A DNA stretch of 56,113 bases from an uncultured Oscillospiraceae bacterium (GCA_905233385.1 CAJOEH010000016.1:1-56113), one strand, 5' to 3'. Numbered from the stretch's first letter, positions 8,270-16,025 are shown. Notes: a model not told the origin generated them from the letters alone. A program made the numbers and translations.

Positions 8270-9720
8270 CAGAAGAATCTTCCGATGATGTCCTTGCTTG
8301 CGGCACAGGTGTCTTCCATGTCGCCGAAGCTGAGGATCTCGCCTGCGTAGTAAGTATTGTTTTCGCCCTGGATCGCCTCGAGTCTGTCGTACCAGCCGTT
8401 CTTATAATCCTCGGGAGAAACGTGCGGGCAGTAGTAGCTTTCCTGCGCGTAAAGGACTTCCTTGATCGGGAACTTCAGCGCCTTTTCGATATCGTCCTTC
8501 ATCAGCTCGAGCGTCTTTTCGTAGGGTACGTCGGGGTCGCCCGTATGGTTGCGAAGCGCGTATACCGTGCAGGGACAGTTCTTGCCAAAGTCTTCCCATC
8601 TGTGGTAGTAGACCATCGCGTGACCGAGGCGTTCGGGCTCCATGTTCTCAAAGATGTAACCGGAGATGACGGGACCCTTGTCCTCCTCGAAGCGTGCGAT
8701 GAAGTCCACGTACTTCTCGTGTACGATCTTTGAGAAGAGCTCGCGCTCCTCGGCGGACGCGTCCGCATAATCCTTGAAGTAATCGAGAGGCGTCGTGATG
8801 ATCAGCTTGTCAAAGGTCTCCGTACTCTCGTTTCCGTCCCGGTCTCTGACGGTGACGTTGACCTTTCCGTCGGGGCGTTCCACCTTGACGACCTCGGTCT
8901 GAAGGCGGGCGGGGTTCTTCAGCTTGCGGTTCACGCTCTCGTAGATCTCCTGCGTGCCGTCCTGCCACGTCCAGAGACGGAGGCCGACGAACTCTGCGGC
9001 GGTGGTCATATCGAGGTACTTCAGCACGTAGGCAGCGGGGATCTCGTCGAAATATCCGTAGCCGAAGGAGGTGTACGGCGCGATCCAGATGCGCTGTACT
9101 TCGGCAACCTTGTTCAGCTTGCAGAATTCTCTGAACGGGAGAGCAAGGTCTTTCAGGTTGGGGTTCGTACCCTTGATGTAGTTCGGGAATGCTTCGCCGG
9201 CATTGGATCCGTCCGCATTCCTGACGATCTTGGAAATGCCGTTATATCTGCCCTCGGCGATGCCGACGTGTCCGTAGCAGTCGTAGCCGACGTATTTGGT
9301 TTCCATCAGCTTCTTCAGCTTTTTGAACTGCATTTTGAGCTTGAGCAGACCGATCGTCTTTTTGAGAGACTTGTCGACCTTCGGATTGAACGGCTCGATC
9401 TTCTCGCCGGTTACGCTGCGGTATTCACGACGCATATTGGGCTCGCCCTTCTTGAAGTCCGGGCCCTTGTGGTAGTAACCGCCGAACGCCTCCATTTCGG
9501 AGACCGCGTGATAGGTGATCGCGCCCATGATGGCGCCGGTCTCGTAAGTGCGGCTCTCTCCGTTCGCTTCGATCCTGGGGGAATAGGCCTTGCCGCCCAC
9601 CTTGTTCTGCTTTTCGTAGATAACGTAGTCGGTATATCCCTTCTTTTCAAGGTATACCGCGCATGCAAGCCCCGCGGGGCCTCCGCCGATGATACAGATC
9701 CTGCCTTTCGCATCAGCCAT
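8269..9720 (-). CDS. amine-oxidase-like FAD oxidoreductase
   Basis: 483 residues beginning with an FAD dinucleotide-binding fold (IIGGGPAGLACAVYLEKKG, about 9-27) followed by the GG doublet motif VGGKAYS. The C-terminus TYYAGEILSFGDMEDTCAAS is the FAD-contacting end seen in the amine oxidase / protoporphyrinogen oxidase superfamily. The centre (about 90-400) is rich in aromatic residues and not assignable to a substrate. No signal peptide or membrane helix, so cytosolic. It sits between two hypB genes with 8-bp and 1-bp overlaps, which strongly suggests co-translation with them. Family members oxidise amines, porphyrinogens or carotenoid-like compounds; here I would not choose. Confidence 0.8.
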   Translation of the reverse strand: MADAKGRICIIGGGPAGLACAVYLEKKGYTDYVIYEKQNKVGGKAYSPRIEANGESRTYETGAIMGAITYHAVSEMEAFGGYYHKGPDFKKGEPNMRREYRSVTGEKIEPFNPKVDKSLKKTIGLLKLKMQFKKLKKLMETKYVGYDCYGHVGIAEGRYNGISKIVRNADGSNAGEAFPNYIKGTNPNLKDLALPFREFCKLNKVAEVQRIWIAPYTSFGYGYFDEIPAAYVLKYLDMTTAAEFVGLRLWTWQDGTQEIYESVNRKLKNPARLQTEVVKVERPDGKVNVTVRDRDGNESTETFDKLIITTPLDYFKDYADASAEERELFSKIVHEKYVDFIARFEEDKGPVISGYIFENMEPERLGHAMVYYHRWEDFGKNCPCTVYALRNHTGDPDVPYEKTLELMKDDIEKALKFPIKEVLYAQESYYCPHVSPEDYKNGWYDRLEAIQGENNTYYAGEILSFGDMEDTCAASKDIIGRFF

Positions 9721-10405
9721 AAGAAAACCTCCCTGAATATATAAAATTATTTGTGTTCTTTATTTTATTCCTTAGGTACTCCGCGAGCGCACGAACGCCC
9801 TCCCCCGTTTTAGCGCAGAGGAAGAAGACGTCTGCGGCGCAGTTCCTTTTCCGAACGTTTGCGACCGCCCGTTCTCTGTCGAAGTCGAAGATCGGCGCGA
9901 CGTCGAGCTTTGTCACCGCCACCGCCGTGGCGACCTCGAACATAAGGGGGTACTTCAACGGCTTGTCGTCTCCCTCCGGGACGCTGAGCAGAACGAGATT
10001 CATATCCGCTCCCGTATCGAATTCCGCGGGACAGACGAGATTGCCTATGTTCTCGAGAAAGACAACGTCAAGCCCGTCCGTACCCAGCGCTCCGAGCGCC
10101 TCCATGCTCATCTGACAGGTGATGTGGCACGCGCCTCCGGTGTGCATCTGTATCGTGCGGACTCCGGTCTCACGCTCGACGGTGAGCGCGTCCTCGTCCG
10201 AGTCAATATCCGCCTCTATGACTCCGATGGAGAACTCCTTTGAAAGCTCGGGGATCAGTTTCGTCAGGAGCGACGTCTTCCCCGCGCCGGGCGACGACAT
10301 GACGTTTACGTAGTATATGTTTTTTTCTTTTGTCAGCGCGCGGACTTCCTTCGCGCGCTCGTTGTTGCGGGACACGATGTCCTCTTTTATCAATACTGTT
10401 TTCAT
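9713..10405 (-). CDS. hypB: HypB-family nickel-chaperone GTPase, copy 2
   Basis: 230 residues, homologous along its length to the second HypB in the operon: P-loop MSSPGAGKTS (37-45), metal site Cys93-His94 (TGGACHITCQM, with one extra nearby Cys97), LENIGNLVCPAEFD, and TKLDVAPIFDFD at the base-recognition loop. First gene of the operon. The -10 box lies only 8 bp before the ATG and no Shine-Dalgarno sequence is visible, so translation may start from a leaderless mRNA. The final 20 residues (after LRNKIKNTN) extend beyond the sister copy and overlap the next gene. Duplicate copies may serve two clients or form a heterodimer; this is inference. Confidence 0.88.
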   Translation of the reverse strand: MKTVLIKEDIVSRNNERAKEVRALTKEKNIYYVNVMSSPGAGKTSLLTKLIPELSKEFSIGVIEADIDSDEDALTVERETGVRTIQMHTGGACHITCQMSMEALGALGTDGLDVVFLENIGNLVCPAEFDTGADMNLVLLSVPEGDDKPLKYPLMFEVATAVAVTKLDVAPIFDFDRERAVANVRKRNCAADVFFLCAKTGEGVRALAEYLRNKIKNTNNFIYSGRFSYG

Positions 10406-10413
10406 AATATTTA

Positions 10414-10442
10414 ATTATAACCGCACGCGCAAAAAAAGTCAA
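10414..10442 (-). promoter_or_regulatory. sigma-A promoter of the hypB2-hypA operon
   Basis: Minus strand TTGACT (10437-10442), a 17-bp spacer, TATAAT (10414-10419). Transcription should start within a few bases of the ATG at 10405, giving little or no 5' leader. Confidence 0.8.
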
Positions 10443-10558
10443 TCTTTGGAGAATCGTTTCCGGATACAAGATCGTTGAACAATGATCAACGAATTACGGC
10501 GAAGAATATCATCGGGAAATGATTCGTTTATTCTCTGTTTCGCTGCAGCGCCGCGCTG

Positions 10559-11209
10559 ATGCTCATCGGGCTGGCGGCGTGCGGCGAAAGCGTCCCCGCA
10601 AGCACGCCGGAAAGCAGCACGTTTGCTGCCGAAAGCAGCGCGCCGGAAACGAAGGAACGCGAGGCGGAAACTTCCACGGACGCCGGAAGCGTACCCGTGG
10701 AAACCGCAGAATTGCCTGACAGCGAGCCGGCGCACAAAAAAGTTCTCGTCGTCGTCTTCTCGGCGACCGGAACCACAAAAGGCGTAGCGGAAAAGATCGC
10801 GGCGATCGAAGATGCGGACCTTTACGAAATCAAGGCGGAGCAGGAATACACGGCGGCGGATCTCAACTGGAACGACAGCAACAGCCGCTCCACGATCGAG
10901 CAGAACGACAGCGCCGCACGCCCCGGGATCGGAAGCGAACGCATCTCGCTTGCAGGATATGAAAAGATCTATATCGGTTTTCCGATCTGGTGGGGCGAGG
11001 AGCCGCGGATCATGGACACCTTTGTCGAAAGCTATGATTTTGACGGAATCACGATGATCCCGTTCTGCACTTCATCGAGCAGCGGCATCGGCAGAAGCGG
11101 AAGAAACCTCGAGGAGAACGCAAAAAGCGGAACGTGGCTCGACGGCGAACGCTTCCCGGGAAGCGTTTCGGAAGCCGAGCTTCGCGATTGGATCGACGGC
11201 TTGCAATAA
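10559..11209 (+). CDS. flavodoxin-domain lipoprotein, 5' end probably frameshifted
   Basis: The body (about residues 60-216) is a flavodoxin fold: HKKVLVVVFSATGTTKGVAE carries the phosphate-binding loop and IYIGFPIWWGEEP the second FMN-contact region. Flavodoxin-4-type proteins carry low-potential electrons via FMN. Ahead of it a lipobox-like LIGLAAC is followed by a Ser/Thr/Glu-rich linker, indicating an exported, membrane-anchored protein. From the ATG at 10559 only 7 residues precede the lipobox cysteine, too few for a signal peptide. An upstream ATG at 10519 encodes MIRLFSVS in another frame and the lipobox frame is open back to 10523, so a one-base indel in the signal peptide is likely. 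It ends 9 bp before the DUF4405 gene. Confidence 0.75.
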   Translation: MLIGLAACGESVPASTPESSTFAAESSAPETKEREAETSTDAGSVPVETAELPDSEPAHKKVLVVVFSATGTTKGVAEKIAAIEDADLYEIKAEQEYTAADLNWNDSNSRSTIEQNDSAARPGIGSERISLAGYEKIYIGFPIWWGEEPRIMDTFVESYDFDGITMIPFCTSSSSGIGRSGRNLEENAKSGTWLDGERFPGSVSEAELRDWIDGLQ

Positions 11210-11218
11210 GGGTGAAAA

Positions 11219-11920
11219 ATGCAGACAGGCAGAAAAAACGCGATCAGAAAAATTGTCGACGTCCTGATGACCGTTCTCCTGCTTTGCCTGATGGCGTATC
11301 AGGTGACAGGAGAAACGCTGCACGAATGGGGCGGGATCGCGATGACGGGCCTGCTCGTCGTCCATCACGTTCTCAATTTCAAATGGTACAGATCGCTTTT
11401 CAAGGGCAGGTATAACGCTTACCGCATCGTCACGCTCGCCGTGAACACGCTGCTTCTCGCGTCGATCGCGCTGACGGCGCTCTGCGGGATGGCGATGAGC
11501 TCGCACGCGGCGCCGTTCCTTTACGGGATGTTCCCGATCTCTTTCGCGCGGCGGTTTCATCTGGCGATGTCCTTCTGGTCGTTTCTCCTGATGGGGCTGC
11601 ACCTCGGGCTGCACGTTCCGGCGATGACGGCGGGATTCCGATGGAGCGGCAAAACAAAAATCGCCGTCGCGACGGTATTCGCCGCCGTCTCCGGCGTCGG
11701 GCTCTGGCTATTCGTCAAAAACGGCATACCGGATTACATCTTTTTCCGCACGCCGTTCGCCTTCTTCGATCCCGATAAAGCGGCGGCGCTCGTATTTCTC
11801 GAAAACCTCGCGATCCTGGTATCCTTCGCCTTCATCGGCGTCGGAACCGCCTCATGTATCAAAGCCGCGCGCCGCAAAAAGACGAGGACGGCCGTTCCGC
11901 CTTCTCAGACGCAGACGTGA
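11219..11920 (+). CDS. DUF4405-type integral membrane protein (cytochrome b-like)
   Basis: 233 residues with about five to six hydrophobic helices. Histidines sit at positions expected for bis-His haem ligation in the DUF4405 group: VVHHVLNFKW in the second helix, RRFHLAMSFW and LGLHLGLHVP (written here from the order HLGLHV) in the fourth. DUF4405 proteins are thought to be membrane haem proteins; the exact function is unproven. Start ATG 11219 follows AAGGGTGAAA. It is cotranscribed with the preceding flavodoxin-like lipoprotein, which suggests a small extracytoplasmic electron-transfer pair: membrane haem protein passing electrons to a surface FMN carrier. A strong terminator follows. Confidence 0.8.
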   Translation: MQTGRKNAIRKIVDVLMTVLLLCLMAYQVTGETLHEWGGIAMTGLLVVHHVLNFKWYRSLFKGRYNAYRIVTLAVNTLLLASIALTALCGMAMSSHAAPFLYGMFPISFARRFHLAMSFWSFLLMGLHLGLHVPAMTAGFRWSGKTKIAVATVFAAVSGVGLWLFVKNGIPDYIFFRTPFAFFDPDKAAALVFLENLAILVSFAFIGVGTASCIKAARRKKTRTAVPPSQTQT

Positions 11921-11962
11921 CGCGGCGCAAACGCGGATCAGAGTACGCCATAATTGCAGAAA

Positions 11963-11993
11963 ACCCCTGAAGCAGAGATCCTGTTTCAGGGGT
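11963..11993. terminator. bidirectional intrinsic terminator
   Basis: A 13-bp stem (11963-11975 with 11981-11993, one G-T pair) around AGATC, followed by TATTTTCT. It separates the convergent DUF4405 gene and fucO. Confidence 0.8.
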
Positions 11994-12015
11994 ATTTTCT
12001 TGCGGCGGCAGATCC

Positions 12016-13164
12016 TTACAGCTGGCTCTTGTAGAGCGCGACGATCTCCTCGACGCCGGTGTCTCTCGGGTTGCCGGGACGGCAGGCGTCTGCGTAGGCG
12101 GACTCTGCCAGGAAGCGGACGTCCTCCTCTTTCAGGATGCCGTGCAGGTTGGCGGGGATGCCCACGTCGGCAGAGAGCTGCCTGACGGCGGCGATGGTGG
12201 CATCGGCGGCCTCCTCGTCGGTCATGCGGTCGATGCCGGCGACCTCCATGGCCTTGCCGATGGCGCGGTAACGCTTGCCCGCCACGGGCTTGTTGTACTC
12301 CAGACCGACCGGCAGCAGGATCGCGCAGGCGACGCCGTGAGGCGTGTCATACAGCGCGGACAGGCCGTGCGCCATGGAGTGTACGATACCGAGGCCCACG
12401 TTGGAGAAGCCCATGCCGGCGATATACTGGCCCAGCGCCATGCCCTCGCGGCCGTCGGGATCGTTCTGCACCGCGGCGCGCAGACTCTTGGCGATCAGAC
12501 GGATCGCTTCCAGGTGGAACATATCGGAGATCGCGCAGGCGCCCCTGGTGATATAGCCCTCAATGGCGTGCGTCAGCGCGTCCATGCCTGTAGCGGCGGT
12601 GAGGCCCTTGGGCATGGAGGACATCATATCGGGATCGACCACGGCAACCTCGGGGATGTCGTTGGTGTCCACGCAGACGAACTTGCGCTTCTTCTCCACG
12701 TCGGTGATGACGTAGTTGATCGTGACCTCTGCGGCGGTGCCTGCGGTGGTGGGGACGGCGATGGTGAAGACCGCGTGCTTCTTGGTGGGCGCTACGCCCT
12801 CCAGGGATCGGACGTCGGCGAACTCGGGGTTCTCGATGATGATGCCGATGGCCTTGGCGGTGTCCATGGAGGAGCCGCCGCCGATAGCGATGATGCAGTC
12901 GGCCGCCGCTTCGCGGAACGCCTTGACGCCGTTCTGCACGTTCTCAATGGTGGGATTGGGCTTGATGTCGGAGTAGACGCTGTAGGCGAAGCCGGTGGCG
13001 TCCAGCAGGTCCGTGACCTTCTTGGTGACACCGAACTTGAGCAGCGCCGCGTCAGAGGTGACGAACGCCTTCTTGTAACCGCGCTTGGTCAGCTCGGGTA
13101 CGATGTTTTCAATGGCTCCGTGGCCGTGGTAGGAGATGGTGTTCAGGACAATGCGATCTGCCAT
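12016..13164 (-). CDS. fucO: iron-dependent lactaldehyde reductase / 1,2-propanediol dehydrogenase
   Basis: 382 residues collinear with E. coli FucO: NAD-binding GGGSSMDTAKA near 100, PTTAGTAAEVTINYVITD near 140, and metal-binding ATGMDALTHAIEGY and HSMAHGLSALYDTPHG near 195-280. FucO-type enzymes reduce L-lactaldehyde from fucose or rhamnose breakdown to propane-1,2-diol with NADH in the cytosol. No other sugar-catabolic gene is adjacent, so other aldehydes or alcohols are possible substrates. Its own promoter is directly upstream and a strong terminator lies downstream, so it is monocistronic. Confidence 0.92.
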   Translation of the reverse strand: MADRIVLNTISYHGHGAIENIVPELTKRGYKKAFVTSDAALLKFGVTKKVTDLLDATGFAYSVYSDIKPNPTIENVQNGVKAFREAAADCIIAIGGGSSMDTAKAIGIIIENPEFADVRSLEGVAPTKKHAVFTIAVPTTAGTAAEVTINYVITDVEKKRKFVCVDTNDIPEVAVVDPDMMSSMPKGLTAATGMDALTHAIEGYITRGACAISDMFHLEAIRLIAKSLRAAVQNDPDGREGMALGQYIAGMGFSNVGLGIVHSMAHGLSALYDTPHGVACAILLPVGLEYNKPVAGKRYRAIGKAMEVAGIDRMTDEEAADATIAAVRQLSADVGIPANLHGILKEEDVRFLAESAYADACRPGNPRDTGVEEIVALYKSQL

Positions 13165-13198
13165 ATTGTTATCCTCCGTTATATTTTATGGTACTATC

Positions 13199-13207
13199 AT
13201 TATAACA
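13199..13207 (-). promoter_or_regulatory. extended -10 promoter of fucO
   Basis: Minus strand TGTTATAAT (TG-N-TATAAT), about 35 bp before the fucO start. No good -35 at 17 bp is present, as is common for extended -10 promoters. Confidence 0.5.
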
Positions 13208-13225
13208 CAATTCCGCCGCGTGATT

Positions 13226-13714
13226 TGTAAAGTTACTGTAAACGGATACATTTCATGCTTCTATCTTTTGCCCAAAACGAACATTCGGCTCGGAAACGGT
13301 GAATTATCATTTACCAATCCAAAAGCCGAGCAAGATTTGCGTTTCTTCTTTCATAAGTATCTTGATGAAAAGGGCAATACTGTGTTTGCTGGAATGTACG
13401 ATTCAACGCATCTTTGCAGGATTATTGATAACCATTTTGAAAGCAAGAACTATAGTTTGGCGTATGGCGTTGTCAACTACAAGGATTTGAGTCCGATAGA
13501 GAAAATCAATGCTTACAGACAGAACGAGATAGATAAAATTGTTTTTACCAAGCCGCTCTCATATCAGTATCAGCGGGAATTCAGATTGTTTGTTTCCCCA
13601 AAGGATACCCCGGTAAATGAAGAACTAAAAGAACCAGACGTTATAGTTTCCCCGAGCATAATCGGGACGTTTGAGTATGTGGAGAATCAATGTGACACTG
13701 CTGATACCCAATAA
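13226..13714 (+). pseudogene. hypothetical protein fragment, AT-rich
   Basis: One frame stays open to a TAA at 13712-13714 and encodes a plausible globular segment (LRFFFHKYLDEKGNTVFAGM ... IVFTKPLSYQYQREFRLFV). It is clearly more AT-rich than its neighbours, and no start codon with an SD marks a natural N-terminus; the frame runs back into the fucO promoter region without family-like sequence. The 'F-x-K-P...YQ-x-E-F-R-L-F' stretch is reminiscent of DUF2971-like proteins, but I am not confident. Best read as the 3' end of a foreign gene left after deletion. Confidence 0.45.
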
Positions 13715-13732
13715 GCAATTTTGCGTAAAGAC

Positions 13733-13767
13733 AAGGACGATGCTCCGGCGGAGCATCGTCCTTTTGC
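13733..13767. terminator. terminator-like palindrome, copy A of a repeat
   Basis: A 14-bp perfect stem (13733-13746 with 13750-13763) with GGC loop followed by TTTT. A near-identical hairpin plus about 40 bp of related downstream sequence recurs at 15461-15497. Confidence 0.75.
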
Positions 13768-13992
13768 AATCGTTCAGTTTTCGATTTTGGTAACGTGGAC
13801 CGAGAACGCTGTGCCGCCTTTTCATTAGGGCGGGGAACCTGTTCGCCCGGCCGCCTCTTTGAATTTCGGCGAGGTCAAGCGCGTCGCTCTCGTTCATTAT
13901 CTAAATAAAGATTATTACTTGAAATCCTGCGGTTTTTTTGTTATGATTAACAAGTGAAAAACAAGAAAAACGATGAAGCGGAGGTAAGTACT

Positions 13993-14157
13993 ATGTGTGA
14001 TCCTGTGAATGAGTATCAGGACAGGGATCCTGAACTGACAAAAGAGGAGACTGCGCTGGTTTACGGCGCGGGCGATGGTGACGCGTGAAATCCCTTTGAG
14101 GATGAACCGCGTGTTCCCGTTGCGCCCTTTGATCCCGGCATCAGAGAAGATGCCTGA
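13993..14157 (+). other. small ORF interrupted by in-frame TGA
   Basis: A strong SD (GGAGGT, about 13979-13985) precedes an ATG at 13993. The frame gives 31 residues (MCDPVNEYQDRDPELTKEET ...), then TGA at 14086-14088, then 22 further sensible acidic, proline-rich residues (NPFEDEPRVPVAP ...) to a second TGA at 14155-14157. Composition is uniform across the first TGA. The simplest reading is a 54-residue gene broken by a TGG-to-TGA change; selenocysteine or readthrough cannot be excluded from sequence alone, but I see no convincing SECIS hairpin just after the TGA. Function unknown. Confidence 0.4.
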
Positions 14158-14551
14158 CCGCATTTCCGCACAGTTGCCCGCACCGGCGGCAGAGACCTGC
14201 GATTTCACCGACGTGAAGGCTGACGCTTATTACTGCGACGCCGTCCTGTGGGCAGCGGAGAAGGGGATTACCGTCGGCACTACCGCAACGACCTTCTCAC
14301 CGGATGACGCCTGCAACCGCGCACAGATCGTGACGTTCCTGTGGAGAGCCGCGGGAAGCCCCGCGCCGAAGGACGCCACAAGCCCCTTCACCGATATGAG
14401 CAGCGGTCAGTTCTTCTATCAGGCGGTGCTGTGGGCAGTGGAGCAGAAGATCACCAACGGGACCGCTGAAAAGACCTTCTCGCCCTATAAAACCTGCACG
14501 CGCGCCGAGACCGTGACCTTCCTGTACCGCTGTCAAGGCGAGAAATCGTAA
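14149..14551 (+). pseudogene. fragment with two S-layer homology (SLH) domains
   Basis: The frame encodes two SLH modules in tandem: FTDVKADAYYCDAVLWAAEK..TFSPDDACNRAQIVTFLWRAAG and FTDMSSGQFFYQAVLWAVEQ..TFSPYKTCTRAETVTFLYRC (quoted in parts). SLH domains bind pyruvylated secondary cell-wall polymers and anchor surface proteins. There is no signal peptide or proper start: the first ATGs (14075, 14149) lack an SD and precede non-SLH sequence. This appears to be the C-terminal anchor of a lost surface protein. A third SLH module, usual in such anchors, is missing. Confidence 0.65.
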
Positions 14552-14719
14552 CGGCGGTATAGAATCTGCGTTCTTCGCAAATCCCGCCGCAGACCGCTTT
14601 CACAACGGTCCTGCGGCGGGAGGAAATCCAAGGAAATGTATCGTAATCTGCGCGCCGCGAACGCGGCGCGCAGATAGAACGTTTCGAATTGAACTGTTAA
14701 CAAATCAGGAGGAAATATT

Positions 14720-15445
14720 ATGAACAAAACCGCAAAGACGATCATCTGCATCCTGTGCGTTGTCTGCCTGGCGCTGGGAGGACTGCTGATCTGGTCGAGA
14801 GTCGACTTGTCGAACTACAAGCTCTACAAGAACATCATTTCGCAGGACGAGGTCGAACAGACGCTGTTCGGTCAGCCGATCTCGGAAGAACGCAACGGCG
14901 AATACCGCATCGGCATCAAGACCGCTGTTGACGGCGACTTCCACGCCGAGCTTACCATCTATCAGGCGCAAGACGGCAAGTACGTCGAGGTGTTTACCTG
15001 CGACGCCGTCGTGGGCAAGAACGGCCCCGGCAAGCAGTCCGAGGGCGACGTCAAGACGCCGCTCGGCACCTGGACCATCGGCGAGGCATACGGCATCAAG
15101 GAAGACCCCGGTTCGCTTCTGCCCTACACGCAGATCACCGACGATATGTACTGGTGCGCCACCGGCTCGAACGGCACAAAGTACAATACCTTGCTTTACA
15201 AGAGCGACGACCCGGACAACGACTACTCCGAGGATGAGCATCTGATCGAATACGACGTTCCCTACGCCTATCTGCTGAATCTCGGCTATAACGCTGCCGG
15301 CGCGCCCTATGCGGGCAACGCGATCTTCCTGCACTGCTGGCGGGGCCCCGACACGCCCACTGGCGGCTGCGTCGGCGTTGCCGAAGAAAGTATGATCGAG
15401 ATTCTCCGGACAGTCACCCCCGGCACTTCGGTGACGATCTATTAA
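14720..15445 (+). CDS. L,D-transpeptidase (YkuD family), membrane-anchored
   Basis: 241 residues. Start ATG 14720 follows CAGGAGGA. Residues 1-25 form a single N-terminal membrane helix (or uncleaved signal). The C-terminal half carries the YkuD catalytic signature: VVGKNG..KTPLGTW upstream and IFLHCWRGPDTPTGGCVGV, where His and Cys form the active site. Such enzymes make 3-3 cross-links in peptidoglycan or attach proteins to it, outside the membrane. It stands alone within a decayed region and is followed by a terminator, so it is probably functional and independently transcribed, although no convincing -35/-10 was found in the AT-poor stretch before it. Confidence 0.85.
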   Translation: MNKTAKTIICILCVVCLALGGLLIWSRVDLSNYKLYKNIISQDEVEQTLFGQPISEERNGEYRIGIKTAVDGDFHAELTIYQAQDGKYVEVFTCDAVVGKNGPGKQSEGDVKTPLGTWTIGEAYGIKEDPGSLLPYTQITDDMYWCATGSNGTKYNTLLYKSDDPDNDYSEDEHLIEYDVPYAYLLNLGYNAAGAPYAGNAIFLHCWRGPDTPTGGCVGVAEESMIEILRTVTPGTSVTIY

Positions 15446-15460
15446 GTAAATCAGCTGCAA

Positions 15461-15497
15461 AAAGGACGATGCTCCGGCGGAGCGTCGTCCTTTTTGA
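15461..15497. terminator. terminator-like palindrome, copy B of a repeat
   Basis: A 15-bp stem (15461-15475 with 15479-15493, one G-T pair) followed by TTTTTT. It has the same stem-loop as 13733-13763, and the following 40 bp are also related (shared GTTTTCGATT). Confidence 0.8.
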
Positions 15498-15639
15498 TTG
15501 TTCCGTTTTCGATTCTGGTGAACTGGATCGATACCGGAGATTCAAGGATTCTTCCCATAATCATAACATGCCCCCTCCTTTGTTTTGCTATAATAAACGT
15601 AGAAAAACAAAGGAGGGTTTGCGAAGGACTTCGTTCCTT

Positions 15640-15759
15640 CGCTACAGCAACGAGACCTACGCCGCGCAGAAGGCGAGCGATCCCAACGCGCAGCTGCGCG
15701 CTCTGGTCGTCGCGATGATGCGCTACGGCGACGCGACTTCGGCATTCTGCGGCAAGTGA
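15640..15759 (+). pseudogene. C-terminal remnant of a secreted surface protein
   Basis: The frame ending with TGA at 15757-15759 encodes YSNETYAAQKASDPNAQLRA followed by LVVAMMRYGDATSAF. This 'LK-x-LV-x-AM-x-x-YG-x-A' pattern closes many large secreted proteins of gut Clostridia. No start, signal peptide or upstream domain is present. Identification is from pattern memory. Confidence 0.4.
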
Positions 15760-15773
15760 AAGGAAACGAATTG

Positions 15774-15836
15774 ATGAAAAAAGCATACACAGCCCCTAAA
15801 CTCTATTATCTGGAGGCTGCCGGAAAGAGAGAATAA
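15774..15836 (+). CDS. 20-residue peptide with YxxPxL motif
   Basis: ATG 15774 lies 5 nt after AAAGGAAACG, a weak SD. The product MKKAYTAPKLYYLEAAGKRE is short and basic at both ends. The segment Y-T-A-P-K-L matches the YxxPxL leader motif of lasso-peptide precursors and also the widespread small 'MKK-Y-x-x-P-x-L' peptides of Clostridia. No RiPP maturation gene is nearby and the core region is almost absent, so it may be a truncated remnant. Confidence 0.35.
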   Translation: MKKAYTAPKLYYLEAAGKRE

Positions 15837-15839
15837 ACT

Positions 15840-16025
15840 ATGTTCTTGAGAGAGCCCTACCAGACAATCGCTGAACCGGAGGTATATCGGGATTGGGTGT
15901 TCACAATGCAGGGGGTAAAAAAGATCAACTACATACGAAATGTCGATCCGATGGCATACGCGCATCTGGTTGAATCCTTCCGGTTGCTGCAAGCTGTGGG
16001 ATACTACACAGAAAGCATTCTATGA
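15840..16025 (+). CDS. hypothetical 61-residue protein
   Basis: An open frame of 61 residues, MFLREPYQTIAEPEVYRDWV to the end, with balanced composition, starting 3 bp after the preceding small ORF. No clear SD (GGAAAGAG is about 15 nt upstream) and no recognisable domain. It lies in a zone of gene fragments, so it may itself be a fragment. Confidence 0.35.
   Translation: MFLREPYQTIAEPEVYRDWVFTMQGVKKINYIRNVDPMAYAHLVESFRLLQAVGYYTESIL

Noticed and set aside
9713-10405. HypB copies as urease accessory UreG
   Set aside because: The Cys-His metal motif TGGxCH and overall spacing are HypB-like; no urease genes are nearby.
13993-14157. Selenoprotein call for the small ORF
   Set aside because: No convincing bacterial SECIS hairpin follows the TGA and no homologue with Cys at that site is known to me; kept only as an open question.
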